From positions 1 to 64,000 of the forward strand of contig NZ_QHKL01000004.1 of assembly GCF_003947415.1 (NCBI RefSeq): 64,000 nt of DNA, in the 5' to 3' direction. This DNA comes from Amycolatopsis sp. WAC 01376 (GTDB lineage: Bacteria > Actinomycetota > Actinomycetes > Mycobacteriales > Pseudonocardiaceae). The notes under the pieces are model-generated. The model searched no databases. It was not told where the DNA came from and saw only the letters and a program-made list of their open reading frames with translations. Shown here piece by piece: positions 17,239 through 24,484 of this stretch. A program made the translations under genes and the position numbers. Position 1 is the stretch's first letter; every line of letters starts with the position of its first letter.

Positions 17239-19035
17239 TCAGCCGACGGGAACCTCACGCCGCCGCGCGGTGGCGGCGGCCGCGTAGAGCCACGCGAACA
17301 GCATCCACATGCCGGCGAAGATGAGCCCGACGGTCACGTACGCGACGGTCCACAGTACGGCCGGCGTCTCCGACTTCCGTTCCCGTTGCAGGAACTCGAT
17401 CTCGGACATGAACGGGCGGGTACCGGACGCCGCGTCGATCGCCGGGGCGTCCGCGGCCGGGTCGGCGGGCGCGTAGATCGGGGCGAGCCCCATCACCCGG
17501 TTCGGGACGTGCACGCGGATCCCGGTCTTCCACTGACCGAACACCGGCAGCGGTTGGACCGTGCGATACACCCCGTCGCCGATCTTCTCCAGCGGCGCGG
17601 TGAAGAAGTCGCCGCCCTGCCAAGCGAAACCGTTCAGCCACACGGCGTCGTCGGCGAGGTCGGGACGGGAGATCGTGACGGTCGCGTCGACCCAGCGGGG
17701 CGTGCCACCGCCGTGCGGGTTCGAGATCGGCAGCCCGGCCGCGGCCTCGGTCAGCCGGACGTCGGCGGTGAATCCGGCATCCGGATCTTGCGGGACGGCG
17801 ACGGCCGACATCAGGGCGACCGCCCCCAGCGCGCCGACGAGTCCGACGGCGTGCCGGGGGCCCGCCGCGGGCACCAACGTCGCCGTCTCCTCCACCCGCT
17901 GGTACTGCCAGACACCGATGAACGCACCCGCCAGTGCGGCGCCGGTCCCGAACAGGACGAACAACGGCAAATGGGCCGCCGGCCAAGGGTTCGGCATCAG
18001 CCACTGGGTGAACGCCGCCTCGGCGAGCATCCCGGCCGTCCCCACGAGCAGACCGGCGACAACGGCGAAGGTGTAGCCCTGACGGCTCCGCATCGCCAGC
18101 GCGACGACCTCGATGATCACCGCTTCGGCGGCGTACGGCAGCAACGAGGCCACGTGCAGATCGGCGAACAGCGGGATGACGGTGAACGAAGCACGGGAGA
18201 CGAGGAAGACCGCGAGGACGATCAGCGCGCCGCCGGGTCCCCAGGACAGCCGCCCGCAGGTCAGCGTCCAGGCGCCGATCAGACCGACGAGCACGACCTG
18301 CGACAGCATCGGGAACTGCGGGACGCCGAGGTCGAACTCCATGAGGAACGCCGAAGCACCCATCATCCAGGCACCGGCGAGCACCGGGCCGAGCAGGCGC
18401 ACGACCGGTCCGGTCGCGCCGGCCTGTCGCGCTTCGCCGAGCAGCAATTGCAGCCCCAGCACCACGCAGACGCCGCCACCGATCATCAGTACGTGCGTCG
18501 GCCCCCATTCGGTGACGTCCTGGCCGAACAGCCGGTGCCAGACGTCGTCGAGCGGGAATCCCGCGATACCGACCAGACCGGTCGCCATCATCTGGATGGA
18601 CCCCATCGGCGCCCGCCAGTGCGGGCCGATCTTGAACGTGCGCTTGGGCAGGTCCTTCGTCGCCAGTGTCGCGCTGAGCACGCCGCTGGCGAAGATGCCC
18701 ATCAGTCCGAAGTAGATCGGGAAGTGCGACGGGTTCGCCAGCGGGCCTTCGTCGCGGCCGAGCTCCATGTGGATCGGCACGTCCCAATAGACGCCGATCA
18801 GCGCCGACATCCCGGAGAGGAACGCGACGAACATCGGCAGTGCCGCCCAGCGCGGCAGACCGCTGAAGTCACCCATCCAGTCGGCGACGCGGCCGATGAC
18901 GGTCCGCTTCCCCGCGCGTTCGCGGAGCACGAAAAGGGCCAAGGGCAGGAAGACCGCGGTGAACATCAGGCCCGCGATGACGATCTGCCCGAATTGCGCG
19001 CCGCCGGCAGGCGGGCTCTCCTGAGCCATGAACAC
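17239..19035 (-). CDS. Large polytopic membrane protein with an extracytoplasmic beta domain, function unknown
   Basis: About 598 residues with roughly a dozen hydrophobic segments. Near the N-terminus, polar residues sit inside or between helices in an unusual pattern: DVPIHMELGRDEGP, NPSHFPIYFG and LDDVWHRLFGQDVTEWGPTH. Asp/His pairs like these suggest metal or cofactor binding. Between about residues 430 and 550 there is a soluble beta-rich segment (VDATVTISRPDL...GDGVYRTVQPLPVFGQWKTGIRV) reminiscent of FixH/YtkA-type domains, then a final helix. The GTG at 19035 is favoured by an AGGAAGG site 8 nt upstream; ATG at 19029 is possible. Divergent from a cupredoxin-like lipoprotein gene. Copper handling is an inference. 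Confidence 0.8.
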   Translation of the reverse strand: MFMAQESPPAGGAQFGQIVIAGLMFTAVFLPLALFVLRERAGKRTVIGRVADWMGDFSGLPRWAALPMFVAFLSGMSALIGVYWDVPIHMELGRDEGPLANPSHFPIYFGLMGIFASGVLSATLATKDLPKRTFKIGPHWRAPMGSIQMMATGLVGIAGFPLDDVWHRLFGQDVTEWGPTHVLMIGGGVCVVLGLQLLLGEARQAGATGPVVRLLGPVLAGAWMMGASAFLMEFDLGVPQFPMLSQVVLVGLIGAWTLTCGRLSWGPGGALIVLAVFLVSRASFTVIPLFADLHVASLLPYAAEAVIIEVVALAMRSRQGYTFAVVAGLLVGTAGMLAEAAFTQWLMPNPWPAAHLPLFVLFGTGAALAGAFIGVWQYQRVEETATLVPAAGPRHAVGLVGALGAVALMSAVAVPQDPDAGFTADVRLTEAAAGLPISNPHGGGTPRWVDATVTISRPDLADDAVWLNGFAWQGGDFFTAPLEKIGDGVYRTVQPLPVFGQWKTGIRVHVPNRVMGLAPIYAPADPAADAPAIDAASGTRPFMSEIEFLQRERKSETPAVLWTVAYVTVGLIFAGMWMLFAWLYAAAATARRREVPVG

Positions 19036-19066
19036 CGTTCTCGCCTTCCTGCTAACCTGAGTAACT

Positions 19067-19082
19067 GTTACCTTGGGGTAAC
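19067..19082. promoter_or_regulatory. GTTACC/GGTAAC dyad between divergent membrane-cluster genes
   Basis: Perfect 6-bp arms with a 4-nt spacer, overlapped on the left by a second GTAAC-T-GTTAC dyad starting at 19061. The pair lies 32 bp upstream of the minus-strand start and 58 bp upstream of the lipoprotein start. This is a good position for an operator controlling both directions. The binding protein is unknown. Confidence 0.5.
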
Positions 19083-19140
19083 ACGATAGAGGCATGGTTC
19101 CGGCCAGGCAAGCCGGGGCGTACGACTTGGAGGAACCTCG

Positions 19141-19506
19141 ATGCGGAGGATCGGCGGGATCTGCGGGATCACCGTGGCCGCGCTGCTGGCCGTGACCGGC
19201 TGTTCGGGATCGACCGGTTCCGAACCGTCGCCGGGCACCGGCACCCGGACGGTGAAGTTCTCGATCACCGAGGGCAAGCGCACGGCGGGCCCGGAGGAGG
19301 TCGCGGTGCGGACCGGCGAGAACGTCGCGCTCGAGGTCACCTCCGATCAGGCGGACGAACTGCACGTCCACGGCTACGACAAGGCCGCCCAATTGGCCCC
19401 CGGAGTTCCGGGAACGGTCTCCTTCACCGCGAACATCGACGGGATCTTCGAGGTGGAACTGCACAAGAGCGGCGCGGCGGTGACCAAGCTCCGGGTCAGC
19501 GGATGA
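19141..19506 (+). CDS. Cupredoxin-like lipoprotein
   Basis: A 121-residue exported lipoprotein. The signal peptide ends in a lipobox VTGC with the lipidated cysteine at residue 21. The mature part is a single small beta domain with DELHVHGYD (His75, His77) and EVELHKSG (His108). This is the pattern of the EfeO-type cupredoxin_1 family, although a cysteine ligand is absent. It may bind copper or another metal on the outer face of the membrane. Its stop overlaps the next membrane-protein gene by four bases, and it is divergent from the large membrane protein, so all are probably one system. Confidence 0.8.
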   Translation: MRRIGGICGITVAALLAVTGCSGSTGSEPSPGTGTRTVKFSITEGKRTAGPEEVAVRTGENVALEVTSDQADELHVHGYDKAAQLAPGVPGTVSFTANIDGIFEVELHKSGAAVTKLRVSG

Positions 19507-20726
19507 TCCTGGCGCACGGTCTCGGCGGCCGGTCCGATCTGCCGGTGCCGCTGTGGCTCGCGCTCTACGCGGGAGCGGCGGCCGTCGTCGTCTCCTTCTT
19601 CGCGCTCACCGTGTTCTGGAAGGAACCAAAGCTCCGCGGCGCCGACGCCGGCCGTGCACTCCCCCTCCTACTGCAGCGGTTCGTCGACAGCGCGTTCTCG
19701 CGGGTCGCGTTACGCGTGGCCGGCGTGCTGCTGTTCGCGGGTTTCCTCGCGATGGCGTGGGCCGGTCCCGGCAGTTCGGCCGACAACCCGGCTCCAGCGT
19801 GGTTCTACGTCTGGTTCTGGGTGGGATTGGTTCCGCTTTCGCTCCTGTTCGGCCCGGTCTGGCGGCGACTGAATCCACTGAGGACGGTCGCGTCGCTGAT
19901 CCCCGCACGGCATCGCGAACTCCCGGACCGGCCGGGCTACCTGCCCGCGATCGTCGGCCTCCTGGCGTTTCTCTGGCTGGAACTGGTGTTCCCGCATTCG
20001 GATTCGCCGCGAGCGATCGCTCTTTTCTGCACCGTGTATGCCGTTATACACATTGCTCTCGGCGTGGTCTACGGTCCGCGATGGTTCGACCGCGGTGACG
20101 CTTTCGAGGTCTACGCGCGCCTGATCGCGGCCTTGTCCCCGTTCGGCAGGCGCAGTGACGGGCGGCTCGTGGTCCGGAATCCGCTGGACGGGCTGGTCGC
20201 TATATCCCCCGCGCCCTGGCTGACCGCGCTGGTACTGGTGGTGCTCGGCTCGACGGCGTTCGACGGCCTGACCCGGCTCCCGTTCTGGACGTCCCTGGAC
20301 GCCGGCGTCCTCGGGGGCACCGCCGGGCTCGCGGCCTGTATCGCGCTCACATACGGCGCCTACGCGGGCGCGATCAGCCTGACCAGGCCGTATCTGCGCC
20401 GGGGTTTCGACCCGTATCCCGCGTTCGCGCCATCCCTGATCCCGATCATGGTCGGCTACACGGTCGCGCACTATTTCTCGTTCGCCGTGTTCTCCGGGCA
20501 GCAGGGCTTCGGCCGCGCGATCGACTACACGGTCGTCTCGACCGGCGTGATCGCGCTGGTGCAGATCGCCGGAATCGTCGCGGGGCACGTGCTGGCCGTA
20601 ACCTCGGCGCATGACCGTTCCGTCGGTGTGCTGCGTGCGAACTACGTCAAGGTGGGCCAGTACCCCATGCTGGCGCTGATGATCGGCTACACCGCGCTCG
20701 GGATCGCACTGGTGTCCGGCTCATGA
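19503..20726 (+). CDS. Polytopic membrane protein, function unknown
   Basis: A 407-residue integral membrane protein with about ten hydrophobic helices and no recognisable enzymatic domain. Conserved-looking features include FGPVWRRLNPLRTVASL, FVDSAFSRVALRVAG and a late TVAHYFSFAVFSGQQGFG segment with His and polar residues inside a helix. It overlaps the cupredoxin-like lipoprotein gene (ATGA) and is itself overlapped by a 48-codon ORF. I do not recognise the family. With its neighbours it probably forms a membrane complex. Confidence 0.75.
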   Translation: MILAHGLGGRSDLPVPLWLALYAGAAAVVVSFFALTVFWKEPKLRGADAGRALPLLLQRFVDSAFSRVALRVAGVLLFAGFLAMAWAGPGSSADNPAPAWFYVWFWVGLVPLSLLFGPVWRRLNPLRTVASLIPARHRELPDRPGYLPAIVGLLAFLWLELVFPHSDSPRAIALFCTVYAVIHIALGVVYGPRWFDRGDAFEVYARLIAALSPFGRRSDGRLVVRNPLDGLVAISPAPWLTALVLVVLGSTAFDGLTRLPFWTSLDAGVLGGTAGLAACIALTYGAYAGAISLTRPYLRRGFDPYPAFAPSLIPIMVGYTVAHYFSFAVFSGQQGFGRAIDYTVVSTGVIALVQIAGIVAGHVLAVTSAHDRSVGVLRANYVKVGQYPMLALMIGYTALGIALVSGS

Positions 20727-20869
20727 CCATCGCGGCGCGGGTGATGATGATGCACCAGGGCGGCTGGGACGAGATCCTCATCTTCGTCGGCCCCGTGGTG
20801 ATCATCGGGCTGCTCATCTACGTCGCGCGCAAACAGGTTCCGACGACCCCCGAAGAGGACGACGACTAG
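20723..20869 (+). CDS. 48-residue single-helix membrane protein
   Basis: The ORF starts with ATG overlapping the stop of the preceding gene (ATGA), so it is translationally coupled. The peptide begins MTIAARVMMMHQGGWDEILI and has one hydrophobic helix (about residues 17-35). A basic turn (ARKQ) and an acidic tail ending PEEDDD follow. Its size, coupling and topology suggest an accessory subunit of the preceding membrane protein. Its stop TAG forms the edge of a MITE-like repeat. Confidence 0.7.
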   Translation: MTIAARVMMMHQGGWDEILIFVGPVVIIGLLIYVARKQVPTTPEEDDD

Positions 20870-21020
20870 GCCGTGTCCTGTGAGTATCGCCTGGTGTGCT
20901 GACCTGCGGAAAGGGAGCGGGGGACCTTTGGTGTCGAGTGAGGGGTGTGTGGATTTCGGGTCATCCAACGCACCAAAATCCACACGGGGACCGCGAACAT
21001 GACTTGCAGGAAACGGCCTA
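20867..21020. mobile_element. MITE-like element 1a (about 154 bp)
   Basis: The left end TAGGCCGTGTCCTG and right end CAGGAAACGGCCTA are inverted repeats with one mismatch. Inside lies a 10-bp hairpin (GTGTGGATTT/AAATCCACAC at 20947-20985). There is no ORF. The left end coincides with the TAG stop codon of the 48-residue membrane protein, and the right end abuts the next element. Confidence 0.6.
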
Positions 21021-21366
21021 GCGCGCGTTTCATAAGCCAAGTTCGCGGTCTTCGCGCCCAAGCGTGGTTCCGCGCTGGCCGACAGGACCTGAGTGTCCAC
21101 AAGAGACGCTTCCCAACGACGAAATGTCCACTTTAAGGCATATGCCCGTTTAGGTAGAGGGGTCGTGAGTGGCAAGTAGCGTTCTAACCCTCTTTACCAC
21201 TCACGACCCCCTCCCCAAACCGCACAACTCGCCCAACTCGGACACTGACACCTCGGAAAATGTCCCTAATGCACTGTCAGGAAGGCGACTCTTCGGCCAG
21301 TCCCGCCCCAGCCGCCAACTCCGGCCACCCCACGTTCGCCTTACCCCTCAACAGGAAACAGGCGGA
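21019..21366. mobile_element. MITE-like element 1b (about 350 bp), homologous to 46188-46463
   Basis: It starts TAGCGCGCGTTTC and ends near GGAAACAGGCG, matching the ends of the 46.2-kb copy. The interior is near-identical over long stretches. It includes a 14-bp hairpin GGGGTCGTGAGTGG/CCACTCACGACCCC (21159-21172, 21197-21210). Relative to the other copy it has about 75 extra bases near 21080-21155. Reading frames are disrupted between copies, so it is non-coding. Its right end touches the stop codon of the prolyl aminopeptidase gene. Confidence 0.7.
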
Positions 21367-22308
21367 CTAGTCACGGAACCGATCCGTCGCCGCCAGCAAC
21401 GCGGCCAGGATGCCGGGTTCGTCGTACACGTGCCCGGCATCCGGCACGATCACCAGTTCCGAATCCGGCCATGCCTTGTGCAGGTCCCACGCGGAGACCA
21501 TGGGCGTGGCAAGGTCGTACCGCCCCTGCACGATCACGCCGGGAACGTCCTTCAAGGCGGCGGCGTCCCGGATCAGCTGTCCTTCTTCGAGCCACCCGTT
21601 GTTCACGAAGTAATGGTTCTCGATCCGCGCGAACGCCAGGGCGAATTCCGGCGAGGCGAATTCCGCCACCAGTTCGGGCCGGGGAAGCAGCGTCGTCGTC
21701 GCGGCCTCCCAGGTGCTCCACGCGACAGCGGCCTGCCCGTGCACCCGGGGGTCGGGGTCGGCGAGCAGCTTCGCGTACAGCTCCACGGGATCCCCGTCGA
21801 GCTTCGCGATCGGCGCCATGAATTTCTCCCACAAGTCCGGAAAGACGTTCGCCGCGCCACCCCGGTAGTACCAATTCAATTCGGACGAACGCAGCGTGAA
21901 GACCCCGCGCAGCACCAACTCCGACACGCGTTCAGGGTGCTTCTCGGCATACGCCAGCGCCAACGTCGATCCCCAGGACCCGCCGAACACCTGCCACCGC
22001 GAGATGCCCAGCGACTGCCGCAGTCGCTCGATGTCATCGACGAGATGCCAGGTCGTGTTCGACGAAAGATCGCCCGACGCGGAGGCGTGCGGCAACGACC
22101 GCCCGCAGCCACGCTGGTCGAACAGGACGATCCGATAGGCGGACGGGTCGAACAGCCGGCGGTGCGACGGTGAGCAGCCGCCGCCAGGGCCGCCGTGCAG
22201 GAAAACCACGGGCTTGCCGTCAGGGTTGCCGCATTCCTCCCAATACACGAGGTTGCCGTCACCGGTGTTCAGGTGGCCTGACGCGTAGGGCTCGATCTCC
22301 GGGTACAT
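21367..22308 (-). CDS. pip: Prolyl aminopeptidase (proline iminopeptidase)
   Basis: A 313-residue alpha/beta-hydrolase (peptidase S33). It starts at MYPEIEPYASG, the typical family start. The motif HGGPGGG forms the oxyanion region, FGGSWGSTLALAYA carries the nucleophile, GRYDLATPM the acid and PDAGHVYDEP the histidine. It removes N-terminal proline from peptides in the cytoplasm. Its length is normal. It is monocistronic, with the TetR gene lying upstream in the same direction 59 bp away. Confidence 0.95.
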   Translation of the reverse strand: MYPEIEPYASGHLNTGDGNLVYWEECGNPDGKPVVFLHGGPGGGCSPSHRRLFDPSAYRIVLFDQRGCGRSLPHASASGDLSSNTTWHLVDDIERLRQSLGISRWQVFGGSWGSTLALAYAEKHPERVSELVLRGVFTLRSSELNWYYRGGAANVFPDLWEKFMAPIAKLDGDPVELYAKLLADPDPRVHGQAAVAWSTWEAATTTLLPRPELVAEFASPEFALAFARIENHYFVNNGWLEEGQLIRDAAALKDVPGVIVQGRYDLATPMVSAWDLHKAWPDSELVIVPDAGHVYDEPGILAALLAATDRFRD

Positions 22309-22367
22309 GGACCTATCGTCGGACACGTAGCGCAGTTCACGGACGAGACGACGCTTCAGACACACCC

Positions 22368-22934
22368 TCAGCCGTGTTGGCCGGGCTTGCCACCGAGAAG
22401 CAACGCCCCCGCCAACTCGGTGACCTCGTCCCGGGTGCGGCCGTTGTGGTCGGCGGCCATGAAGTGCTTGCCGATCAGGAGCGAGAACGCGAGCAGGCAC
22501 CGGGCTTCGACCTCGTCCTCGTCGGCGAAGATCTCGCGCATGAGGGAACGCAGGTAATCCATCCGCTGGTTGTCGACCCGCCGGAGCCGTTCGGCCACCG
22601 CCTGGTCGCGCCGGGCCCAATCCCTGATCGCGAGGTCGATCGGCAGCAGCCGGTCCGCGGCGAGCAGTCCGGCTCGCCGGATCTTGGCCCTGGCGTCGCC
22701 GCCTTCGCGCTCGACGCTCTCGAACAGCAGGTCGGTGCTCATCCGCTCCCAGGTGGCGAGCATTTCCTCCAGTAGCGTGTCCCGATCGGCGAAATGGCCG
22801 TAGAACCCGCCTTTCGTGACGCCGAGCGCTTTCGCGAGCGCCTCGACACGGACGGCGCCGGGACCTCCGGCGGCGAGGGCGTGCAGCCCCGCGTCGATCC
22901 AGGCGCTCGGCGGGGTCCGGGTTTCGGCGGCCAT
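22368..22934 (-). CDS. TetR/AcrR family transcriptional regulator
   Basis: A 188-residue repressor-type protein. The N-terminal HTH runs over about residues 10-55 (PSAWIDAGLHALAAGGPGAV, then VTKGGFYGHFADRDTLLEEM). The C-terminal ligand domain is similar to TetR_C regulators with LLFESVEREGG. It is divergent from an ABM-domain gene and a DUF2867 gene across 93 bp that contain a perfect TATACG/CGTATA dyad, its likely operator. It presumably represses these two genes and itself. Confidence 0.92.
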   Translation of the reverse strand: MAAETRTPPSAWIDAGLHALAAGGPGAVRVEALAKALGVTKGGFYGHFADRDTLLEEMLATWERMSTDLLFESVEREGGDARAKIRRAGLLAADRLLPIDLAIRDWARRDQAVAERLRRVDNQRMDYLRSLMREIFADEDEVEARCLLAFSLLIGKHFMAADHNGRTRDEVTELAGALLLGGKPGQHG

Positions 22935-22978
22935 GCGATCACCGTATCTCCCGTCACTCCAGCACCTCGACGACGATA

Positions 22979-22994
22979 TATACGCTACCGTATA
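22979..22994. promoter_or_regulatory. Putative TetR operator
   Basis: TATACG and CGTATA form a perfect 6-bp dyad with a 4-nt spacer, in an AT-rich patch that could also serve as the -10 region for either direction. It is centred between the divergent TetR and ABM genes. Assignment to this TetR protein is an inference from position. Confidence 0.6.
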
Positions 22995-23027
22995 GATGGC
23001 GGAAGTTCACTGGGAGGAACAACGACG

Positions 23028-23312
23028 ATGACTGTCGGATTCGTGGCCACGCACTACCCGCACACCGATCATCACGACGATTTCGTCTCGCGCGTCCAGC
23101 GAGTCGCCGCCGTCCTGCGCTCCACTCCGGGCTGCCTCGCAGCCGAATGCTGGGTGACCGCCGCCGGAGACGCCGTGGTCTCGATCGTGCGGTGGGAATC
23201 CGAGGCGGCACAGGCGGCCTCGATGCAGGCTCTGGGCTCGGCGGACGTGGACGTCGCCTTCGACGACCGCGAAGTCCGGCCACGCGAGATCGTCCAGCTG
23301 GTGTCGGCATGA
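23028..23312 (+). CDS. Antibiotic biosynthesis monooxygenase (ABM) domain protein
   Basis: A 94-residue dimeric alpha+beta-barrel protein of the ABM family (THYPHTDHHDDFVSRVQRVAAVL, then CLAAECWVTAAGDAVVSIVRWES). Such small proteins act as cofactor-free monooxygenases or heme/quinone-binding enzymes, or have no known activity. A GGGAGG ribosome site lies about 10 nt before the ATG. It overlaps the DUF2867 gene by ATGA and sits under the divergent TetR promoter. Confidence 0.8.
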   Translation: MTVGFVATHYPHTDHHDDFVSRVQRVAAVLRSTPGCLAAECWVTAAGDAVVSIVRWESEAAQAASMQALGSADVDVAFDDREVRPREIVQLVSA

Positions 23313-23887
23313 AACTCGCGAACACGGCGCACACCACCCACTCCTGGCGGATCCACGAAATCGCCGGGGACTTCGACCTCGAAGACGTCTGGGCGCTGGA
23401 AACACCCGGCGGTCCGGACGACTTCGCCAAGCTGGTGAAGCAGTTCTCGTCGGGCGATTTCCCGAACGGGGCACCACTGCCCGTCCGGGCGTTGTGGGCG
23501 CTGCGCTGGAAACTCGGCGGACTGTTCGGCCTGGACAAGCGGACCGCCGGCCTCGACACCCGGGTGGGATCACTCCGCGCCGAACTGCCGGAAGACCTCC
23601 GCGACACACCGACCGGGCCGGACGAAGACTGGTCGCCGTTCACTCCGGTGTACCGGCTCGAAGACGAATTCGCCGCCGAAATGGCGAACGGGACCATGCA
23701 CGGCGTCCTGCACATCGCGTGGGTCGAAGACGGGCGGGGCGGGTATCGCGGTCAGATGGCGGTGCTGGTCAAACCCAACGGCCTGTTCGGCCGGGCGTAC
23801 ATGGGATTCATCAAGCCGTTCCGGTACCTGATCATCTACCCGGCGCTCATGCGGATGATCGCGCGGGAATGGCGGAACCGCGGTTAG
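23309..23887 (+). CDS. DUF2867 domain protein
   Basis: A 192-residue protein with the DUF2867 pattern: THSWRIHEIAGDFDLEDVWAL near the start and ANGTMHGVLHIAWVEDGRGGYRGQMAVLVKPNGLFGRAYMGFIKPFRYLIIYP-type residues near the C-terminus. It may associate with the membrane through the C-terminal hydrophobic/aromatic segment, though there is no clear spanning helix. Function unknown; DUF2867 proteins often neighbour oxidoreductases and TetR regulators, as here. Second gene of the TetR-controlled pair. Confidence 0.82.
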   Translation: MKLANTAHTTHSWRIHEIAGDFDLEDVWALETPGGPDDFAKLVKQFSSGDFPNGAPLPVRALWALRWKLGGLFGLDKRTAGLDTRVGSLRAELPEDLRDTPTGPDEDWSPFTPVYRLEDEFAAEMANGTMHGVLHIAWVEDGRGGYRGQMAVLVKPNGLFGRAYMGFIKPFRYLIIYPALMRMIAREWRNRG

Positions 23888-23892
23888 CGAAG

Positions 23893-23947
23893 GTCCGTGA
23901 AGGCCTCCTTGAGGGACTCTGGGTCCCTCAAGGAGGCCTTCACGGAC
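23893..23947. terminator. Bidirectional 25-bp-stem hairpin between convergent genes
   Basis: Perfect 25-bp arms (23893-23917 and 23923-23947) surround a 5-nt loop. The arms begin GTCCGTGAAGGCCTCC, the classic form of the window's intergenic hairpin family. It lies 5 bp after the DUF2867 stop and 13 bp from the HxlR stop. It can terminate both transcripts. Confidence 0.8.
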
Positions 23948-23960
23948 AGCCGGACACGCG

Positions 23961-24395
23961 TCATCGCCGGCTGCTCCGCACGAGCGTCATGTCCTTCTCC
24001 CGCACCGGTTCCTGGCAGTGCGCGCAGACGGTCTCCGGTGCGAGGACCTCGCCGCACGAATGGCGCCACACCGTCGGCGGCGGCCCGTCCGTGACGTACC
24101 GGTCGCCCCACGCCATGAGGTTCAGCAGCACGTGGTTGAGCCCGTGCCCCGCCTCGGTGAGCACGTACTCGTAGCGCGGCGGATGCTCCTCGTAGAGCCG
24201 TTTTTCGAGGATTCCCGCCTCGACGAGCTTGCGCAGCCGCGCGGTCAGGATGTCCCGGCTCGCCCCGGTGTTGCGGACGATCTGGTCGAACCGCCGCGCC
24301 CCGAAGAACACCTCGCGCAGCGCGAGCAGGCTCCAGCGCTCCCCGATCACCTCCATCGCGTTGGCGATCGAGCAGTCCCTCGGTCCTTCGGTCAT
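23961..24395 (-). CDS. HxlR family transcriptional regulator
   Basis: A 144-residue winged-helix regulator. Cys8 of the DCSIANAMEVIGERWSLLALREVFFGARRF core is the usual HxlR N-terminal cysteine; the recognition helix is in SRDILTARLRKLVEAGILEKR. A CAHCQEP motif and an upstream cysteine near the C-terminus look like a zinc or redox site. It is divergent from a thiolase/ferredoxin-like pair; two overlapping dyads between them are probable operators. It probably senses a redox or electrophile signal or a substrate of that pair. Confidence 0.92.
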   Translation of the reverse strand: MTEGPRDCSIANAMEVIGERWSLLALREVFFGARRFDQIVRNTGASRDILTARLRKLVEAGILEKRLYEEHPPRYEYVLTEAGHGLNHVLLNLMAWGDRYVTDGPPPTVWRHSCGEVLAPETVCAHCQEPVREKDMTLVRSSRR

Positions 24396-24447
24396 GCGGC
24401 CAGCGTAAACCCAGTGAGTCTTGATTTCCAACCCACTCGGTGCCAGA

Positions 24448-24470
24448 GTGAGTTGGAGGTTCCAACTCAC
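24448..24470. promoter_or_regulatory. Putative HxlR operator
   Basis: GTGAGTTGGA and TCCAACTCAC are perfect 10-bp inverted repeats with a 3-nt spacer. An overlapping imperfect dyad (CCAACCCACTC with GAGTGAGTTGG) lies just to the left, and a further GTGAGTC half-site sits near 24413. The site is about 15 bp upstream of the thiolase GTG. Binding by the divergent HxlR protein is an inference. Confidence 0.65.
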
Positions 24471-24484
24471 TACTGGAGGCAGCC

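Noticed and set aside
20687..21175. A minus-strand frame including RPARNHAWARRPRTWL, also present near 46.2 kb
   Set aside because: It runs through MITE ends and differs in frame outside the repeat. It reflects repeated DNA, not a protein.
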